Part shown: positions 12,151-24,462 of the stretch, piece by piece
Layout: each line of letters starts with the position of its first letter
Position numbering within the stretch: the first letter of the stretch is position 1
DNA from: Patiria miniata
Lineage: Eukaryota > Echinodermata > Asteroidea > Valvatida > Asterinidae
Direction of reading: 5' to 3'
DNA: 64,000 nucleotides
NCBI RefSeq assembly: GCF_015706575.1
Contig: NW_024037069.1
Coordinates: 42,849,553-42,913,552, forward strand
Notes under the pieces: generated by a model
Told to the model about the DNA's origin: nothing
Databases searched by the model: none
Seen by the model: the letters and a program-made list of their open reading frames with translations, nothing else
Position numbers and translations under genes: made by a program

Positions 12151-12755
12151 ATAGATGATTGATCCAACAGTGATCAATAGTCTGCATCGCGTGTGTATCA
12201 GACGCGACAGTATTGTCATGATTTTCTTTACCATTTGTTCCCACTTCACATGCATGGTTGACTTTTGAAATTGAACTGGCCGCCGATCAGCTTTGCTTGC
12301 CCTTCGTTTCTTTTTCTTTAATCCAAACACAAAAATTTGGTAAATGAACGCCCCATGCATGACCAAATAAAACTCGGGAAGTTTGAAGGGAAAAGAACCG
12401 TCAAACCAGTTAAACAAGGACATGAAATAAATCTTCGCATTCAAACGTGTTGTTGTGCGAATATCCATGCCTCGATATATATGAACTATAATAACCCAAG
12501 AAACCATGCACTTAGACGCACCTATTGCCTTGCTTGAATTCTAGATGCATGCTCTGTGGTGCAATCTGAGGCTATTTCTGACTACTTTGTCCAATCTTTT
12601 GGAGGAAAAAGACGGTGGTGTACGCAGTGCCTGCCTTTATTGCGACGCCACTTTAAAAAATAAGATGTTTTCGTTTGGGAGGGGGGCATGGCCCCGTTGC
12701 CCCCCCCCCCCCTATCCGCCCTTGTTGCACAACACATTGCGTGCGAAAGACGAGT
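12151..12755 (+). repeat. Dispersed repeat family 1, right part
   Basis: Shared landmarks are GACGCGACAGTATT, CTTGCCCTTCGTTTCTTTTT and GAATTCTAGATGCATGCTCT, then a G-tract repeat. Copies lie at 14,806-15,460, 19,696-20,640, 36,541-37,150 and 41,455-41,790. A - strand reading frame starting MVSWVIIVHIYRGMD is shared by three copies. Confidence 0.7.
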
Positions 12756-12823
12756 GAGGCGGCTTTGTATCCGCACTTCACTGTCAGTGTCAGTGTACTT
12801 TGTTACAAAAACCTGCCGTATAA

Positions 12824-13534
12824 TAGCCTTGGTCAATGCTCTCGTCGTTATTCGTCCCGTACGAGGTCAATCGTCGGCATATATCCTCACGCGCTATGCA
12901 CATGCATGTAAAATTACAGCGCGAACAGCGACCTCACGCGGCCACTATTTTTATATGCAAATCAGTTGAGGACGAGCTCGAGCCTTGGTTCAATCGTCCA
13001 TGTGAGGTTTTGGGGGTGGTGCTCATTATGTTAATAGCCTTAGCTGACCTTAAATGTCGTTTTCTTATTGGTCGATCGTTGCGTGGAAACTTGCATAGTG
13101 AATTATGAAACGCGGCACCGTACATAATCCATACACGTACACGTTGTGTGTCTCTGCACACGGCACCAATGCACAAAAACTGTGGTTACTGTCACGTCCG
13201 CAAAAGGCGAATAGCTGCAAATAATTTGATGACGTCCGGATTTACCAAGGTGTGATTGGACACTCCACATATTAGCCCCGCCTACACTTATCTGTATTCG
13301 CATACGAGGTCGTGCGCTAGAAATCCAGCGCAAAATAAAGAAAAACATAAGCTTTTGCCGACGATTGAACCAAGGCTCGAGATCGTCCTCAACTGATTTG
13401 CATATAAAAATAGTGGCCGCGTGAGGTCGCTGTTTGCGCTGTAATTTTACATGCATGTGCATAGCGCGTGAGGATATATGCCGACGATTGACCGCGTACG
13501 GGACGAATTACGACGAGAGCATTGACCAAGGCTA
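12824..13534. mobile_element. Mutator-like fold-back MITE, complete ends
   Basis: The 711-bp element has 175-bp inverted ends, 12,824-12,998 and 13,360-13,534, with four mismatches by eye. They start TAGCCTTGGTCAATGCTC. The 9-bp target duplication GCCGTATAA lies at 12,815-12,823 and 13,535-13,543. The uninterrupted site survives in the related repeat near 350-358. Nine-base duplications with long inverted ends point to the Mutator (MULE) superfamily. There is no transposase, so it is non-autonomous. Confidence 0.85.
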
Positions 13535-13543
13535 GCCGTATAA

Positions 13544-14540
13544 GTGAGTTGAGTTGGATCCATGATACCGATGCGCACATGACATTTTTCACAACCAAAA
13601 CCAATTTCGAACATTCTGTGTATCTGTTCTACCTAGGTTTGAACAAGGGGGTAACAGCAAAAAGAGGATTAGGCCTGCCAGTATTTTGGCGGTGGTTGGG
13701 CCCAATAAAGCGCCCAAGGCTTACGACGTACCTGGACAAAACAAATCGCCAGATTTATTACAATGTCCATGGGATTTTTTTTTTTTTTTCAATTTTAAGT
13801 TTAGTTTACAAAAGCTGTTTTACACAACAGCACTTGCCGGTTATCCTGTTATTATATGCCCCTGTGCACTTGGTACAGCGTGTGTCAATAAAAACGCAGG
13901 ATTCAAAGCGATTTTTTTTTCTGATAAAATTATGCTACTGGTGTGCCTGATTTGATAAGGATTTGATTGTCCATAATTTCATCTTTGACAAGATTTTTGT
14001 TTGGTGGAATTTGGACTTTGGTTCAAAAGTTATGGGAAGTTTTGTGAAGCCCTTCTGAAGCGGGTTGGTCTGATTCAATGACCTTAACACAACGACCAGT
14101 TATGTACAATGCAGGTATGCATTGAAGACAATTAAACCAGAACAAAACTTTCTTTGAAACAACTGATGATAAGTATCACTTAAATTTAATAACTGGACTA
14201 TCAATGTTTCAAAGCATCATGAATTATTGACTAATAACATTGATTGTGGACTAAAGGATTATGTAAGCCTAATCCTGCCACACATGTCACTTTCACCTGT
14301 ACTGAATTCAAACCTTTCATTAGGTATGTGTGATTTCACAAATCAGACCAGCTTGGAATTTATAACCCTTATTCAATGTACTCTATTTCATGACAGGATT
14401 GTCCAAATGAGATGGGATCAAAGGCATAGTGAAGAGAAGGAAAGGTACTTTGAAACGAAGGTTAACATTATGATGAATAGGGGTGGTTTATATTCTTAAT
14501 ATTTTTGTTTCTAATCCTGCGTTTTTATTGACACACGCCT
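13544..14540 (+). repeat. Dispersed repeat family 1, left part, second copy
   Basis: It is near identical to 350-1,335, differing by small indels in T-runs. The 142- and 90-residue frames across it shift between copies. Confidence 0.75.
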
Positions 14541-14544
14541 ATAA

Positions 14545-14731
14545 ACATGCAATAAATTCAGAATATTAGTTAAACAAACTTTGGCATATCTCTTTCTGAA
14601 CAGACTGTTTCGTAACAGACTGTTTCGTACCATAAGGCACTCATCTGCTGATGAGTGCCTTATGGTACGAAACAGTCTGTTCAGAAAGAGATATGCCAAA
14701 GTTTGTTTAACTAATATTCTGAATTTATTGC

Positions 14732-14735
<4 letters not shown>
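14545..14735. repeat. Perfect 86-bp hairpin
   Basis: The left arm 14,545-14,645 and right arm 14,650-14,735 are exact inverted copies around a 4-base loop. The only difference is that the left arm holds a 15-bp tandem duplication (AACAGACTGTTTCGT twice). It abuts the (TA)n tract. It may be a very young MITE or a palindrome formed during repair. Confidence 0.85.

Positions 14736-14805
<70 letters not shown>
14735..14805. repeat. (TA)n microsatellite, about 35 copies
   Basis: Uninterrupted alternating TA. The (IY)n reading frames here are translations of this tract. It marks the left limit of segmental duplication copy 1. Confidence 0.98.
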
Positions 14806-14808
<3 letters not shown>

Positions 14809-15464
14809 TGATCCAACAGTGATCAATAGTCTGCATCAAGTGTGTATCATAATTTATGACAGACGCGACAGTATTGTCATTATTTTCTTTACCATTTGTT
14901 CCCACTTCACATGCATGGTTGACTTTTGAAATTGAATCCCGATTGGGGTCTTTCAACTGACCGCAGTTTTTGAAGCTATCAGCTTTCCTTGCCCTTCGTT
15001 TCTTTTTCTTTAATCCAAACACAAAACTTTGGTAAATCAACGCCCCATGCATGACCAAATAAAATTCGGGAAGTTTGAAGGGAAAAGAACCGTCAAACCA
15101 GTTAAACAAGAACATGAAATAAATCTTCGCATTTAAACGTGTTGTTGTGTGAATATCCATGCCTCGATATATATGAACTATAATAACCCAAGAAACCATG
15201 CACTTAGACGCACCTATTGCCTTGCTTGAATTCTAGATGCATGCTCTGTGGTGCGATCTGAGGCTATATCTGACTACTTTGTCCAATCTTTTTGAGGAAA
15301 AAGACGGTGGTGTACGCAGTGCCTGCTTTTATTGCGACGCCACTTTAAAAAATAAGATGGTTTCGTTTGGAGGTGGGGGGCATGGCCCCCGTTGCCCCCC
15401 CCCCCTATCCGCCCTTGTTGCACAACACATTGCGTGCGAAAGACGAGTGAGGCGGCTTTGTATC

Positions 15465-16177
15465 CGCACTTCACTGTCAGTGTACTTTGTCACAAAACCC
15501 TGACGTATAAGTGAGTTGAGTTGAATCCATGATACCGATGCGCACATGACATTTTTCACAAATACTAGAAATGACTGTGTTCGTGTACGAACACAAGCTG
15601 TTTCGTCTGTTTTTAAAATTGCTCTTTCCGACATTTGTAATGAATTCGTCATATTACTAAATAATCATATAACACATTACACATAATCCAACACGAATCG
15701 GACCTTTAGATAATAGGCCTCATACAATGGCCCTTGGGGAAAACGAGCACCTGGTATTTGGAAGATATGTTAATGATGCACACAAAAATGAATGTCTTGT
15801 GTATCTGTAGTACTTCACTTTATGCCCTGGCCGATCATGATGTGGTAAATTAGGATGTAGTTTAGTATGCGGTACTAGTTTTATTTGTTGCTGCCAGAAG
15901 ACAAGTTCAAAGCAGTCTTCAAAAGAAGTGCAATGAAAGCAACTAATCAAAAAAGGTACATGTACCGTAAGGCGTAAACAGTAACGAAGCAATTGTTTTT
16001 CATTGTCAGGGAGCCAGACTACGAGAAGTTTGTTTGTTTTTTTCTAGGTTTTCCGTCACGGTCATCTACGAACCCAAAACGTCAATCAAGCCAGCCTTTA
16101 ACTTTTAAGTTCTCAAAAAAACATGGCCATGACTTTTTAAAACTATTTTATTAATACCCTTGGCATAATAATACACA
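15465..16177. other. Non-coding part of the duplicated segment
   Basis: No gene is recognised. It matches 37,190-37,875 closely. Short frames are not preserved between the copies. Confidence 0.5.
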
Positions 16178-16180
16178 TAA

Positions 16181-16566
16181 GAGAGCAAAAAAAAAAGTCT
16201 CCGGTTTCTGGTATGCGCGCGCGTCGCCGTAGCCATGCGCGTCGGCAAAATGAAAAAGTTTTTTTTTTTCAATACAAGATGATGTCTCAAAACCGCCAAA
16301 CTCACTGGTTTGACTGGAATCCTGCTGCTGCACAATTTTAACGTGTTTTTAGACGGGGTTATGATCGAGAATAAGCTTTATGTGGCCTCTCTGGACTCCC
16401 ATATATTTGCACTAAGTTTAGTCGGGCACCATTTGCAGTCATCAGCCGACATTTGAAGCCAAAAAAAAAAAAAAAAAAAACAGGTAAAAAAAAAAAAAAA
16501 AGCCGCGTCGCCGCACCACTTTTGGGGCAAGCTCCATACCAGAAACCGGAGACTTTTTTTTGGGCC
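16181..16566. mobile_element. Harbinger/Tourist-like MITE, copy 2
   Basis: It has the same family ends as 7,816-8,162, though the left end is degraded. TAA flanks it (16,178-16,180 and 16,567-16,569). The paralogous site in duplication copy 2 near 37,876 is empty and has a single TAA, which directly supports insertion with a 3-bp duplication. Confidence 0.88.
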
Positions 16567-17164
16567 TAAAGTGAATGCTTGTGGGCAATCAATTTGCCGA
16601 AGCAGCACAACACATTGCGTGCGAAGGCCAACAATGCGGTAAAAGTTGGTACCTTGATCCTGTCTAATTGAAGCATAACTTACTCTTTCAAATGGGGCTT
16701 TCGGTTGCTGCCGAAGTGAATGGAGCATGATCGATGGGCAGTAATAATAAATAACCGTCTGATATTTTCTACACAAACCCCCGGTGTAGGTGGTATTGCA
16801 TATATAGACATTTTTAGATACCAACGTTTACGACAATGATTGTGTTTGTAATGGTCGACAAGACCCAAGCCTGCGTGCAGCCATGACATCCCTTCACTTT
16901 CTCTGGCAAATAGGACCCATTTTTCCACCGTCATTTTCTGCCCTCAGATGGAAACCCAAAAACCAGGGAGTTGATTCCCGGCTTTATTTACACAATTCCA
17001 CCAGGTTTTTTTTAAGCCAATCGGTCCCCCTTTTTTTCAAAAAAAAAAGTTGTGGGTGCGGTTTTCATGCAAGAGCTCGCGTAGAAATTGTCACTGTGCA
17101 CAATCAAACGCGAATTATTTGCGTCCTCTGTCGTTCTAATCGCACCAGTCAGATATCGCTGTTA

Positions 17165-18288
17165 ATTTGAACTATGGTATCCTAGCATGGGGGAATTGTG
17201 CAGCCAGTTATGTGAATAGAATTCTTAACCTACAAAAACGGGCATTGAGAGTTATTAATTCTGTTGACAGACTTGAGCCATTCAAATCCTCTTTTCTGTA
17301 AACATATTCACTTCAGCTTGGAGCCTTTATGCATCGTTTAAACAATAATTCCATTGCACAAATGTTCTGCAGAAACGAAACTATACATCACCATTTTACC
17401 CGACAACGTAGAGAATTGCACTTTTCATTTGCAAGAACAACTGTTTACAAAAAGACAATTAAGGCCAAAAAAAAAAGTCTCCGGTTTCTGGTATGGAGCT
17501 TGCCCAAAAAGTGGTGCGGCGATGTGGCTTTTTTTTTTACCTGATTTTTTTGCTACAAATGTCGGCTGATGACTGCAATTGGTGCCCGACTAAACTTAGT
17601 GCAAATATATGGGAGTCCAGAGAGGCCACATAAAGCTTATTCTCGACCATAACCCAATCTAAAAACACGTTAAAATTGTGCAGCAGCAGGATTCCAGTCA
17701 AACGAGTGAGTTTGGCGGTTTTGAGACATCATCTTTCATTGAAAAAAAAACTTTTTCAGTTTGCCGACGCGCATGGCTACGGCGACGCGCGCGCATACCA
17801 GAAACCGGAGACTTTTTTTTTTTGCCTAAGCATGAAGGCCCTATAAGTACTGGAAGTCCTTACATAAAACACTTCAGGGCATTCGTAGCCTTCCATTACT
17901 TAAATACAAACTTAAATCGAATTTACTATCAAATTATAATACTTAATAGCTCAGATTAATCTTCTTACTGGGTTACTACTCCGTATTTCTTTTATTTTTG
18001 ATCAGGATTATTATTGGTTTTAAAGGTTCAATTGTTTTTCATTTGTTTTTCATTAAATGTTTGTATTAATTCATGTTAAAGGGGATCCACTCGACAAGCT
18101 CCGCTTTTTGGGGATCCCCTTCCATCATCTCTAATTCAAAAATAATGCGCCCAAAGTGTATAAATATATTTTGTAAAACCAGTTCAAATTTCTTAATATC
18201 TGAAAACTACATGTCTGTATTTATGCCTTTTCACTTAATGAAATGAGATATGGTAAAAATAATAAAGAAGAATGAATGAATGAATCAA
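17165..18288 (+). mobile_element. 5'-truncated non-LTR retrotransposon (LINE), copy 1
   Basis: The insertion is flanked by the 10-bp target duplication ATCGCTGTTA at 17,155-17,164 and 18,289-18,298. It holds the C-terminal end of a reverse-transcriptase ORF (starting NYGILAWGNCAASY), a 3' UTR with a GGGGATCC stem-loop near 18,083-18,122, and a (GAAT)n tail. The frame differs from the better copy at 39,229 by an extra base near 17,280 and a short deletion. A Harbinger MITE interrupts it. The tail and motif suggest the CR1/L2/Jockey group. Confidence 0.85.
17463..17826. mobile_element. Harbinger/Tourist-like MITE, copy 3
   Basis: GGCC ends with TAA at 17,460-17,462 and 17,827-17,829. It is inserted in the LINE coding region and is absent from the paralogous LINE at 39,229-40,049. 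Confidence 0.88.
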
Positions 18289-18938
18289 ATCGCTGTTATA
18301 ATGACGTTATCGGCACTCTTTGTGGGTCGGGCCAAACAAGTTTTATTCTTGATTATTTTCATTCGTACACCCACCCACAAGACTCAACAAAAGCAATAAC
18401 ACCCTCTGGAAAGGATTTATTGTTTGGGTATCACATTTGTACCTATGTGACATATTTAATTTCCAAAACTGGCAATAAGGTCTCCTGATATTTTTGCACT
18501 TAAACGGTTAATGTGCCAGTGATGAACATCATGTTATTTTACAAACAAAACCCATTTCGAACATTCTGTGTATTATTTTCTTCCTAACTTTAAACAAGGG
18601 GTAACAATAATAAGATGATTAGGCCTGTCAATATATTGGGCTCAAGAAGGCGCCCAATCTACATCCTAGACGTGTCTGGACAAAACAAATCGCGAAATCT
18701 ATAAAAATGTCCTTATGTTTTTGTAACTTCAAGCTTGATTTACAAAAGCTACTGTGTGCAGAAGCACTCGCCGGTGATCCTATGATTATGTGCCCTTGTG
18801 CAGTAAGGTGTTCCTCGAAGAGCCAACCTATGGTCACAATAATTTACCATCATTAGGCCCTACCATCCGTAATCGTGTGTGTTCCAAGGCAACTAAAGGA
18901 CTCCATACCACTTTACTCGGAAACAAACTGGTTGTACC

Positions 18939-19695
18939 CAGACCCGGATTAAGTGTTTCGTAGGCCCTAGGCTCTAAGGCGGCACCCGTGCTCCGTAGGC
19001 CCTGCCCCACCCTAGAGGCACCGGCACCAAGTTCATGTTGATGCTATTTAAGTACAAAGCACTATACAAAACAAACCAGGCCAAAGTGGTATGGGTCCTA
19101 GTGGCACCAGGAGCTCAATCGCCTCTCAAAAGTGTGATGGGGTGGTACATAGCCTACAAGTCGTCTAGATCAGAACTAAACGGCGTGGGGTTCGGGGCCC
19201 ACTTAAGGGCCCGGGGAAATGGATTCTAGACGTTCTGTGGTGCGATCTGAGGCAATTTCTGACTACTGTAATGGTTTAGCAAAAGATCATCATTTAAACA
19301 TTATTTTTGAGTTTGGAGTCATTGGATCAGCTATTCTGAGCTATAGAAGCAAATGTAGGCTACAATTTTGTTTTATTCAGGGACGAAAATAGTTGGGGGG
19401 GAACGACATGTCCCCTGATCGACGCCCATGGTTGGCACCGTGCTTCAGAACGGTCGACAGACTTTACACGTCAATTGTATACGTAGGGCCTGCATGTATG
19501 CCTAAATGCTGTATGTACAGCGTCAGTTTGTGAAATCGAAAATTCTGAGAGAGACCCTAAAACTTAAAAAGAATTAGTATATGGCACACTGCGGTATTAT
19601 CGTAGGCCCCCCCCCCCCCATTTTCCGTAGGCCCCCGAATTTTTCGTAGGCCCTGGGCACAGTGCCTACTGTGCCCATTGGGTAATCCGGGCCTG
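18939..19695. mobile_element. hAT-like element remnant with CAGRCCCGGATTA ends, copy 1
   Basis: The left end reads CAGACCCGGATTAAG. The right end read inward is CAGGCCCGGATTACC. CAG-starting ends fit hAT elements, although no clear 8-bp target duplication is seen. A G-tract repeat family 2 copy lies inside (19,226-19,440), along with GTAGGCCC-rich subterminal DNA. Copy 2 of the duplication carries the same element at 40,704-41,454. Confidence 0.55.
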
Positions 19696-19786
19696 CGTCT
19701 GTATCGCATGACAGACGCGACAGTATTTTGTCCTTGGAGAAAATATTTTCATTACCTATTTGTTCCCAGTTGATATGCCTGGTTAA

Positions 19787-20301
19787 AGGGAATATACATC
19801 ATTTGCTTTTGCTGTAATTTTCAGAAATGGATGGAATTGGGGGGTTGGAAATATATGGCAAATATAGTTACACTGACTTTTTGGAGGTTTTGGGTTCGAA
19901 AATGCTATAAAAACCAAGAAAAACGATCATTTTCCTGTAGTCTGGTTCCCTGACTCCATATTAGAAGAAACAGAGCAGTTTACATACATTGGGGAATTGT
20001 AAGGTCAGGGAACCGGTCTAGCTGGCTCGTACCCGTTCATAGGTTTGTAATCGATTGCAAACAAGTGCAATGGTCAATTGGGGCCAGTATTTGAAAAAAA
20101 GCCAGTTGTTTCCAACGCTGATCGGCCGATCAGCGTTGGGAAATTGATACAAAAATACCACTTTTCTTGAAAATGACAGTATACCAGGTGCCATAATTTT
20201 GCAGGATGCTTTAGACTGTCATTTACCAACATCCTAGTAAGGTATTTCGCAAAAACTTGGTAGTTTTATTTTTCGATGTTTGCAAATGTTGTATATTCCC
20301 T
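19787..20301. mobile_element. T2/Kolobok-like MITE with TTAA duplication
   Basis: The ends are AGGGAATATACA and its inverted form TGTATATTCCCT, flanked by TTAA at 19,783-19,786 and 20,302-20,305. Duplication copy 2 lacks the insert near 41,545. A 28-bp perfect palindrome lies inside at 20,112-20,139. A relative lies at 34,280-34,767. TTAA plus AGGGAA ends resemble the T2/Kolobok MITEs known from frogs; piggyBac is the alternative. Confidence 0.78.
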
Positions 20302-21172
20302 TTAACTTTAAATTAAACGAAAAGATTTGGTATTTTCAACTGACCTCCGTTTTTGAAGCCATCAGCTTTGCTTGCCCTTTGTTTCTTTTTCTTAAATCCA
20401 AACACAAAGCCTTGTCAAATCAACGCCCCACGCATGACCAAGTAAAACTCAGGATGTTTGAAGGGAAAAAACCCTTCAAACCATTTTAACCATGGGATTG
20501 AAGGACATGAAATAAATCTTCGCGTGCATTTTTAAGTATGTTTCTGTGCGAATAGCCATGCCTCAATTTGAACTATATAACACAAGAATACCATGCACTT
20601 AAACATAATTATAATCTGGCTTGAATTCCTAATCCTCAAGTGTTATTTTCTGATACTTCATTTTACCACCACAAGTTGCTGTGGTGAGACTTAACAGTTT
20701 AAATTGTGAAATGAAAATATCACACGGTTGCTTATTGACTTGCTTGCCTTGTACTTAATAAATTAAATAAAATTAGATTAAATTTTTAAAAAAAAACAGG
20801 GAAAGGACCTCAATTAAAGGGAAAACAGAATTCTAGCAACAGTTTGTGCTGGACAAGTTGTTACCCCCAAAGATTCTGCCTAAGATGGATGTCATTATTG
20901 TTCTCATGGAAATGGTAATTCACCTTACAATTTACAGAACTTAAAGGCTTTGAATTATCCCGTAGATGACATTGCAGAAAACTGAAGATGAAGGCTAATA
21001 ACTATATTACGGACTCAAACATAGCTTTGAAGATTCCAGTTAAAAAGTAGCTTCAATTACTTTGACCATTTAGGCAGGTTTTCGTGGATAGTATAGGCCT
21101 ACTGTTTCTATGCAACGGAATTAACTTTTCCGAGTAGTTAAATGGGAGGAATATTAGCGCAAGGTAAAATCT

Positions 21173-21218
21173 GGACTTTTCCAGTTCACGAGGCGAAGCC
21201 AGTGAACTGGAAAAGTCC
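21173..21218. repeat. 17-bp stem hairpin
   Basis: GGACTTTTCCAGTTCAC at 21,173-21,189 pairs with its exact complement at 21,202-21,218. In copy 2 (about 42,330) most of the left arm is missing. Confidence 0.85.
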
Positions 21219-22559
21219 CGATTTTTGAGCGATAATATTAGTTGAGCGATAATATTCTTCCCATTTCACAATTTAAATCCACTCAATATTTGTTTTATAT
21301 AACTGACATATATTTCGATGTCTCATGCACAAGTGAATAACTTTGTAAGTCTAGAAAAAAAATAGCAAATTAAAAATCGAATGTATTTTTCGGGATGAAA
21401 ACGAAACAGCGCGCACAGTGCTGATGATGGGCGCTTTATGGGTTCAATGACCTCGATTGTTATGCGGGGGAGGGGTAATACTAATGATTTGTGCGGGGAG
21501 GGGTTAATAGCAATAACCCATCACCGTAGGTGTAGGGAAGGTCATTGACACGTAATTTGGCTTCTTCTCTGGTCGCTCTGTCACATGATCAATCAGCTGA
21601 TTTTATATCCCCCAAGAGTAAATCCCCAAATGAGACAGCTGATCAAGCTTAAAAAAAGATCGATATTAAAAGGCAAAGCGATCAATGTTGAACCTTTTGA
21701 AAACGCCACAATGATTTTGGATCGGCGCGGGACCAAAGGAACGTCATCGTCGATTCCATCTTTCTTTTATCCATTTTTCCATAAGTTATTCAATTTTTCT
21801 TTATCAAGCCGTGGTTCATTTCTGAAAGGATTTCCTTGGCCGTCAGGTTGTTTGTTCCAGCCGAGGGGACATTAATGAATGGAAAATGGAGCCCCAAAAG
21901 TGGACAACCCAATTTTCCCATTTTCTGCTTGCAAAATTTGAGGGGTTTTTTTAAGTCGTGGCACTAGTTTTTAGAAAAGTCAATTTTCTGCTAGCAGAAA
22001 TTTGGATTTTTCTTTGATTACTCTTTCGGCGCCCCAAAAGTGGACAACTAAAAATATAAAATTACCGACTAGCAGAATAATGGGTTGAACGTATTGGACC
22101 AAACATTGACAAACTAAAAAGCCAAATTTTCTATTTAAAAAAAAGGTTGAACGTTTTACAGAAATCACAACTTCTTCAGTGTTCTATACAAACGGAAACT
22201 GGTCTATACTTGTTTATTCAACGTGGTGAAAGGCACTAGACTAACTACAAAACTTGACCAGATATTCCGTAACTAGGCTTTCTTTAGTTGGGTATGTTGT
22301 CCTCTCACTTGGGCATGTAGTCATAATTATTGATGTCACATAATTAGGTGGCAACAACATGACCATCAAAAAGTGCAAATTTGCAGCGGATCAGTTTATA
22401 TTTAACCTTATGGCAGAAAAGCTCATAAACTGGGCGTAATATGCTGAATAATACTTTGATGAATTTATTAGTGATGCTCTTTTTGATATGAAGAACGTGA
22501 GCGCTAGAGATAACTGTAAATTTATATGCCTTTCTTGACAACCTTATGTCTTGTTGCAC

Positions 22560-22976
22560 AATGTGAAAATAAGCGCGGCCAATGTTCTTGAAATCAAAGT
22601 TGACCATTAATGTGATAGAAGTAATAGACTTTATAAACGTTGGTGAGAAGCCATTGACCAATTTATGCGAACATGAGACACCAATGTTGTTGAAGTATAG
22701 TTGACCATTAATTAATTGAGTAAACTAATGTTCCGTGTATTGGTCAAAGCCAACTTGCCATCCATTATGTAAGATAATTTTGACCAATAATGTGATAGTA
22801 GACGTTATAAGCCAGTCACCAATTTATGAGAACATAAAAAGAACACCAATGGTTTTGAAGTCAAGTTGACTATTAATTAATTGAGTTAATGTTCCATGTA
22901 TTGGTCAAAGCAAACTTGCCATCTAATTGTGTAAGATAATTTGACTAATAAAATGGAAATAATTAATTGACCAACT
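22560..22976. repeat. Imperfect tandem repeat, about 160-bp period
   Basis: The words ACCAATTTATG, GAACACCAATG, GTTGACCATTAATTAATTGAG and GTATTGGTCAAAGC recur about 160 bp apart. The unit is AT-rich and has no coding sense. It is repeated in both tandem units of copy 2. Confidence 0.6.
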
Positions 22977-22980
22977 AATT

Positions 22981-23460
22981 CAATCAATCAATCAATCTTA
23001 ACTTTATTTCTAATTCCAACGCTGAACAATAAACATGTGTAAAGAGATAGTATGGATAAGAGTATAAATAATACAGTACAACATCAAATAATAAGAATGA
23101 AAACAAAGCTTGGAAATGGAGGGGGGCCATAAGAAGCACAGCTTGTCGAGTATGGGCCCCCTTAAAGTTGTGTTGTTTGTAGATTGGGTGCACACAATGA
23201 TAGAAAGGACCCAAGCTACAAGCAACACAACAAAGTAAACACAGAAGGAATCAAACGAGACATATTAAGGCAAACAATAGGATGGCCAAAGAGAAATGCA
23301 TAAACTTAGAATATTAAACATAAGGGTAAACAAACAAAAACAAAAGTGTAAATCATGTGAACATGCACAAATATTGGATAGGTAAATCAAAATAAACACG
23401 TCAATAATAATGAACGCAAAAGATGCGACTTACAGATAAATTATATATATAAATAATTAT
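22981..23460 (-). mobile_element. LINE-type 3' fragment with (TTGA)n tail
   Basis: Read on - it ends in AATAAAGTTAAG followed by GATTGATTGATTGATTG, a tail like those of CR1/L2/RTE LINEs. AATT flanks it at 22,977-22,980 and 23,461-23,464. The same locus is empty at 44,111 and filled at 45,972-46,450. The coding remnant is too short to classify. Confidence 0.55.
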
Positions 23461-23464
23461 AATT

Positions 23465-24460
23465 GGGAAAAAGGCTGTCTGCTCATCAGCTGGTTGGATT
23501 TTTATTACCCATCTTCTGGTCAAAATGGCCTGCCAATGACAGTTGGTCATTAAGTGATCAAAAGTTGGGAAGTTGATATACATCAATTAAGGGCAAGAAG
23601 TTGGTCAACAAATGCCCAACTTCTTTTACAGTGTGGAGTGTACGCTCTGAGGTTTTGGACTTTTCCCCTAAAAACATGAGAAAATATATATATAAAAGAA
23701 AAAAAAGAAATTAATTCAAACCTATAAATGAAATTCGGACTTTATTTCCATAAAAAACCTCCTCCAAAGCCGCAAATTAGAAAAAAAATAGAAAATGTGG
23801 TTTCGAACTCACACCTTCCGATCTCAACCACAGTAAACCGTAATTCATGGCATTAAATGCCTGCGTATATATACGTATTATAAAAGTATCGTAGAGGGCG
23901 CTCAACAACCATCCTTATATATAAAATTCCATCTTATAATAACCATCCTTATGATGTTGTTCAGGAAAACTATAATGACCGTTTTAGCCAAATTTTGGCT
24001 TAACTTGACAGACTTTTTCGGGGAAAAAAAAAGCTTTTGACAGAAAATTTAGCAGAACGATCTTTTTCTAGCAGATTTCTAGCAGAACGCTGTAAATTGG
24101 TGATGTGACAGAAAAATATCCAGCAGATTTTTGAAGTGCATCTAGCAGAATGTTACGGACACCCTTTCGGGTCGTCAAACGGCCTGTTCAATGAACTGTT
24201 AAATCCCCTCGCCGCTAATCCAATAAAAATACAAAGCCGATTCACAAATAAATCAGACAAACAGTAAATATCGATAGTGGCACGACGAGAGATCTTAAGA
24301 ATAGAGAACCGGATCAAAAAGGATCTCGAGTAGAGGAGGGATCGATACCGTGGATAAGTAGGGTCCATTTATCTTCTTTTGGATGGGGCTGTTTGAGAAA
24401 CGATATGGCTCGCTTGACACAGCTGGTTAAACTTCTTTTACGACTAGGTCCAGACTGTAC
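23465..24460. other. Non-coding duplicated DNA
   Basis: No gene is recognised. It is near identical to 46,455-47,450. The 71-residue - strand frame at 24,153-24,368 is identical in both copies, but so is the whole region, so this is not evidence of selection. Confidence 0.5.
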
Positions 24461-24462
24461 AT

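Noticed and set aside
14511-15199. Frames with (IY)n runs
   Set aside because: They are the translation of the TA microsatellite.
24153-24368. 71-residue frame identical in both duplicates
   Set aside because: The whole region is nearly identical between duplicates, so identity of the frame is not evidence of coding.
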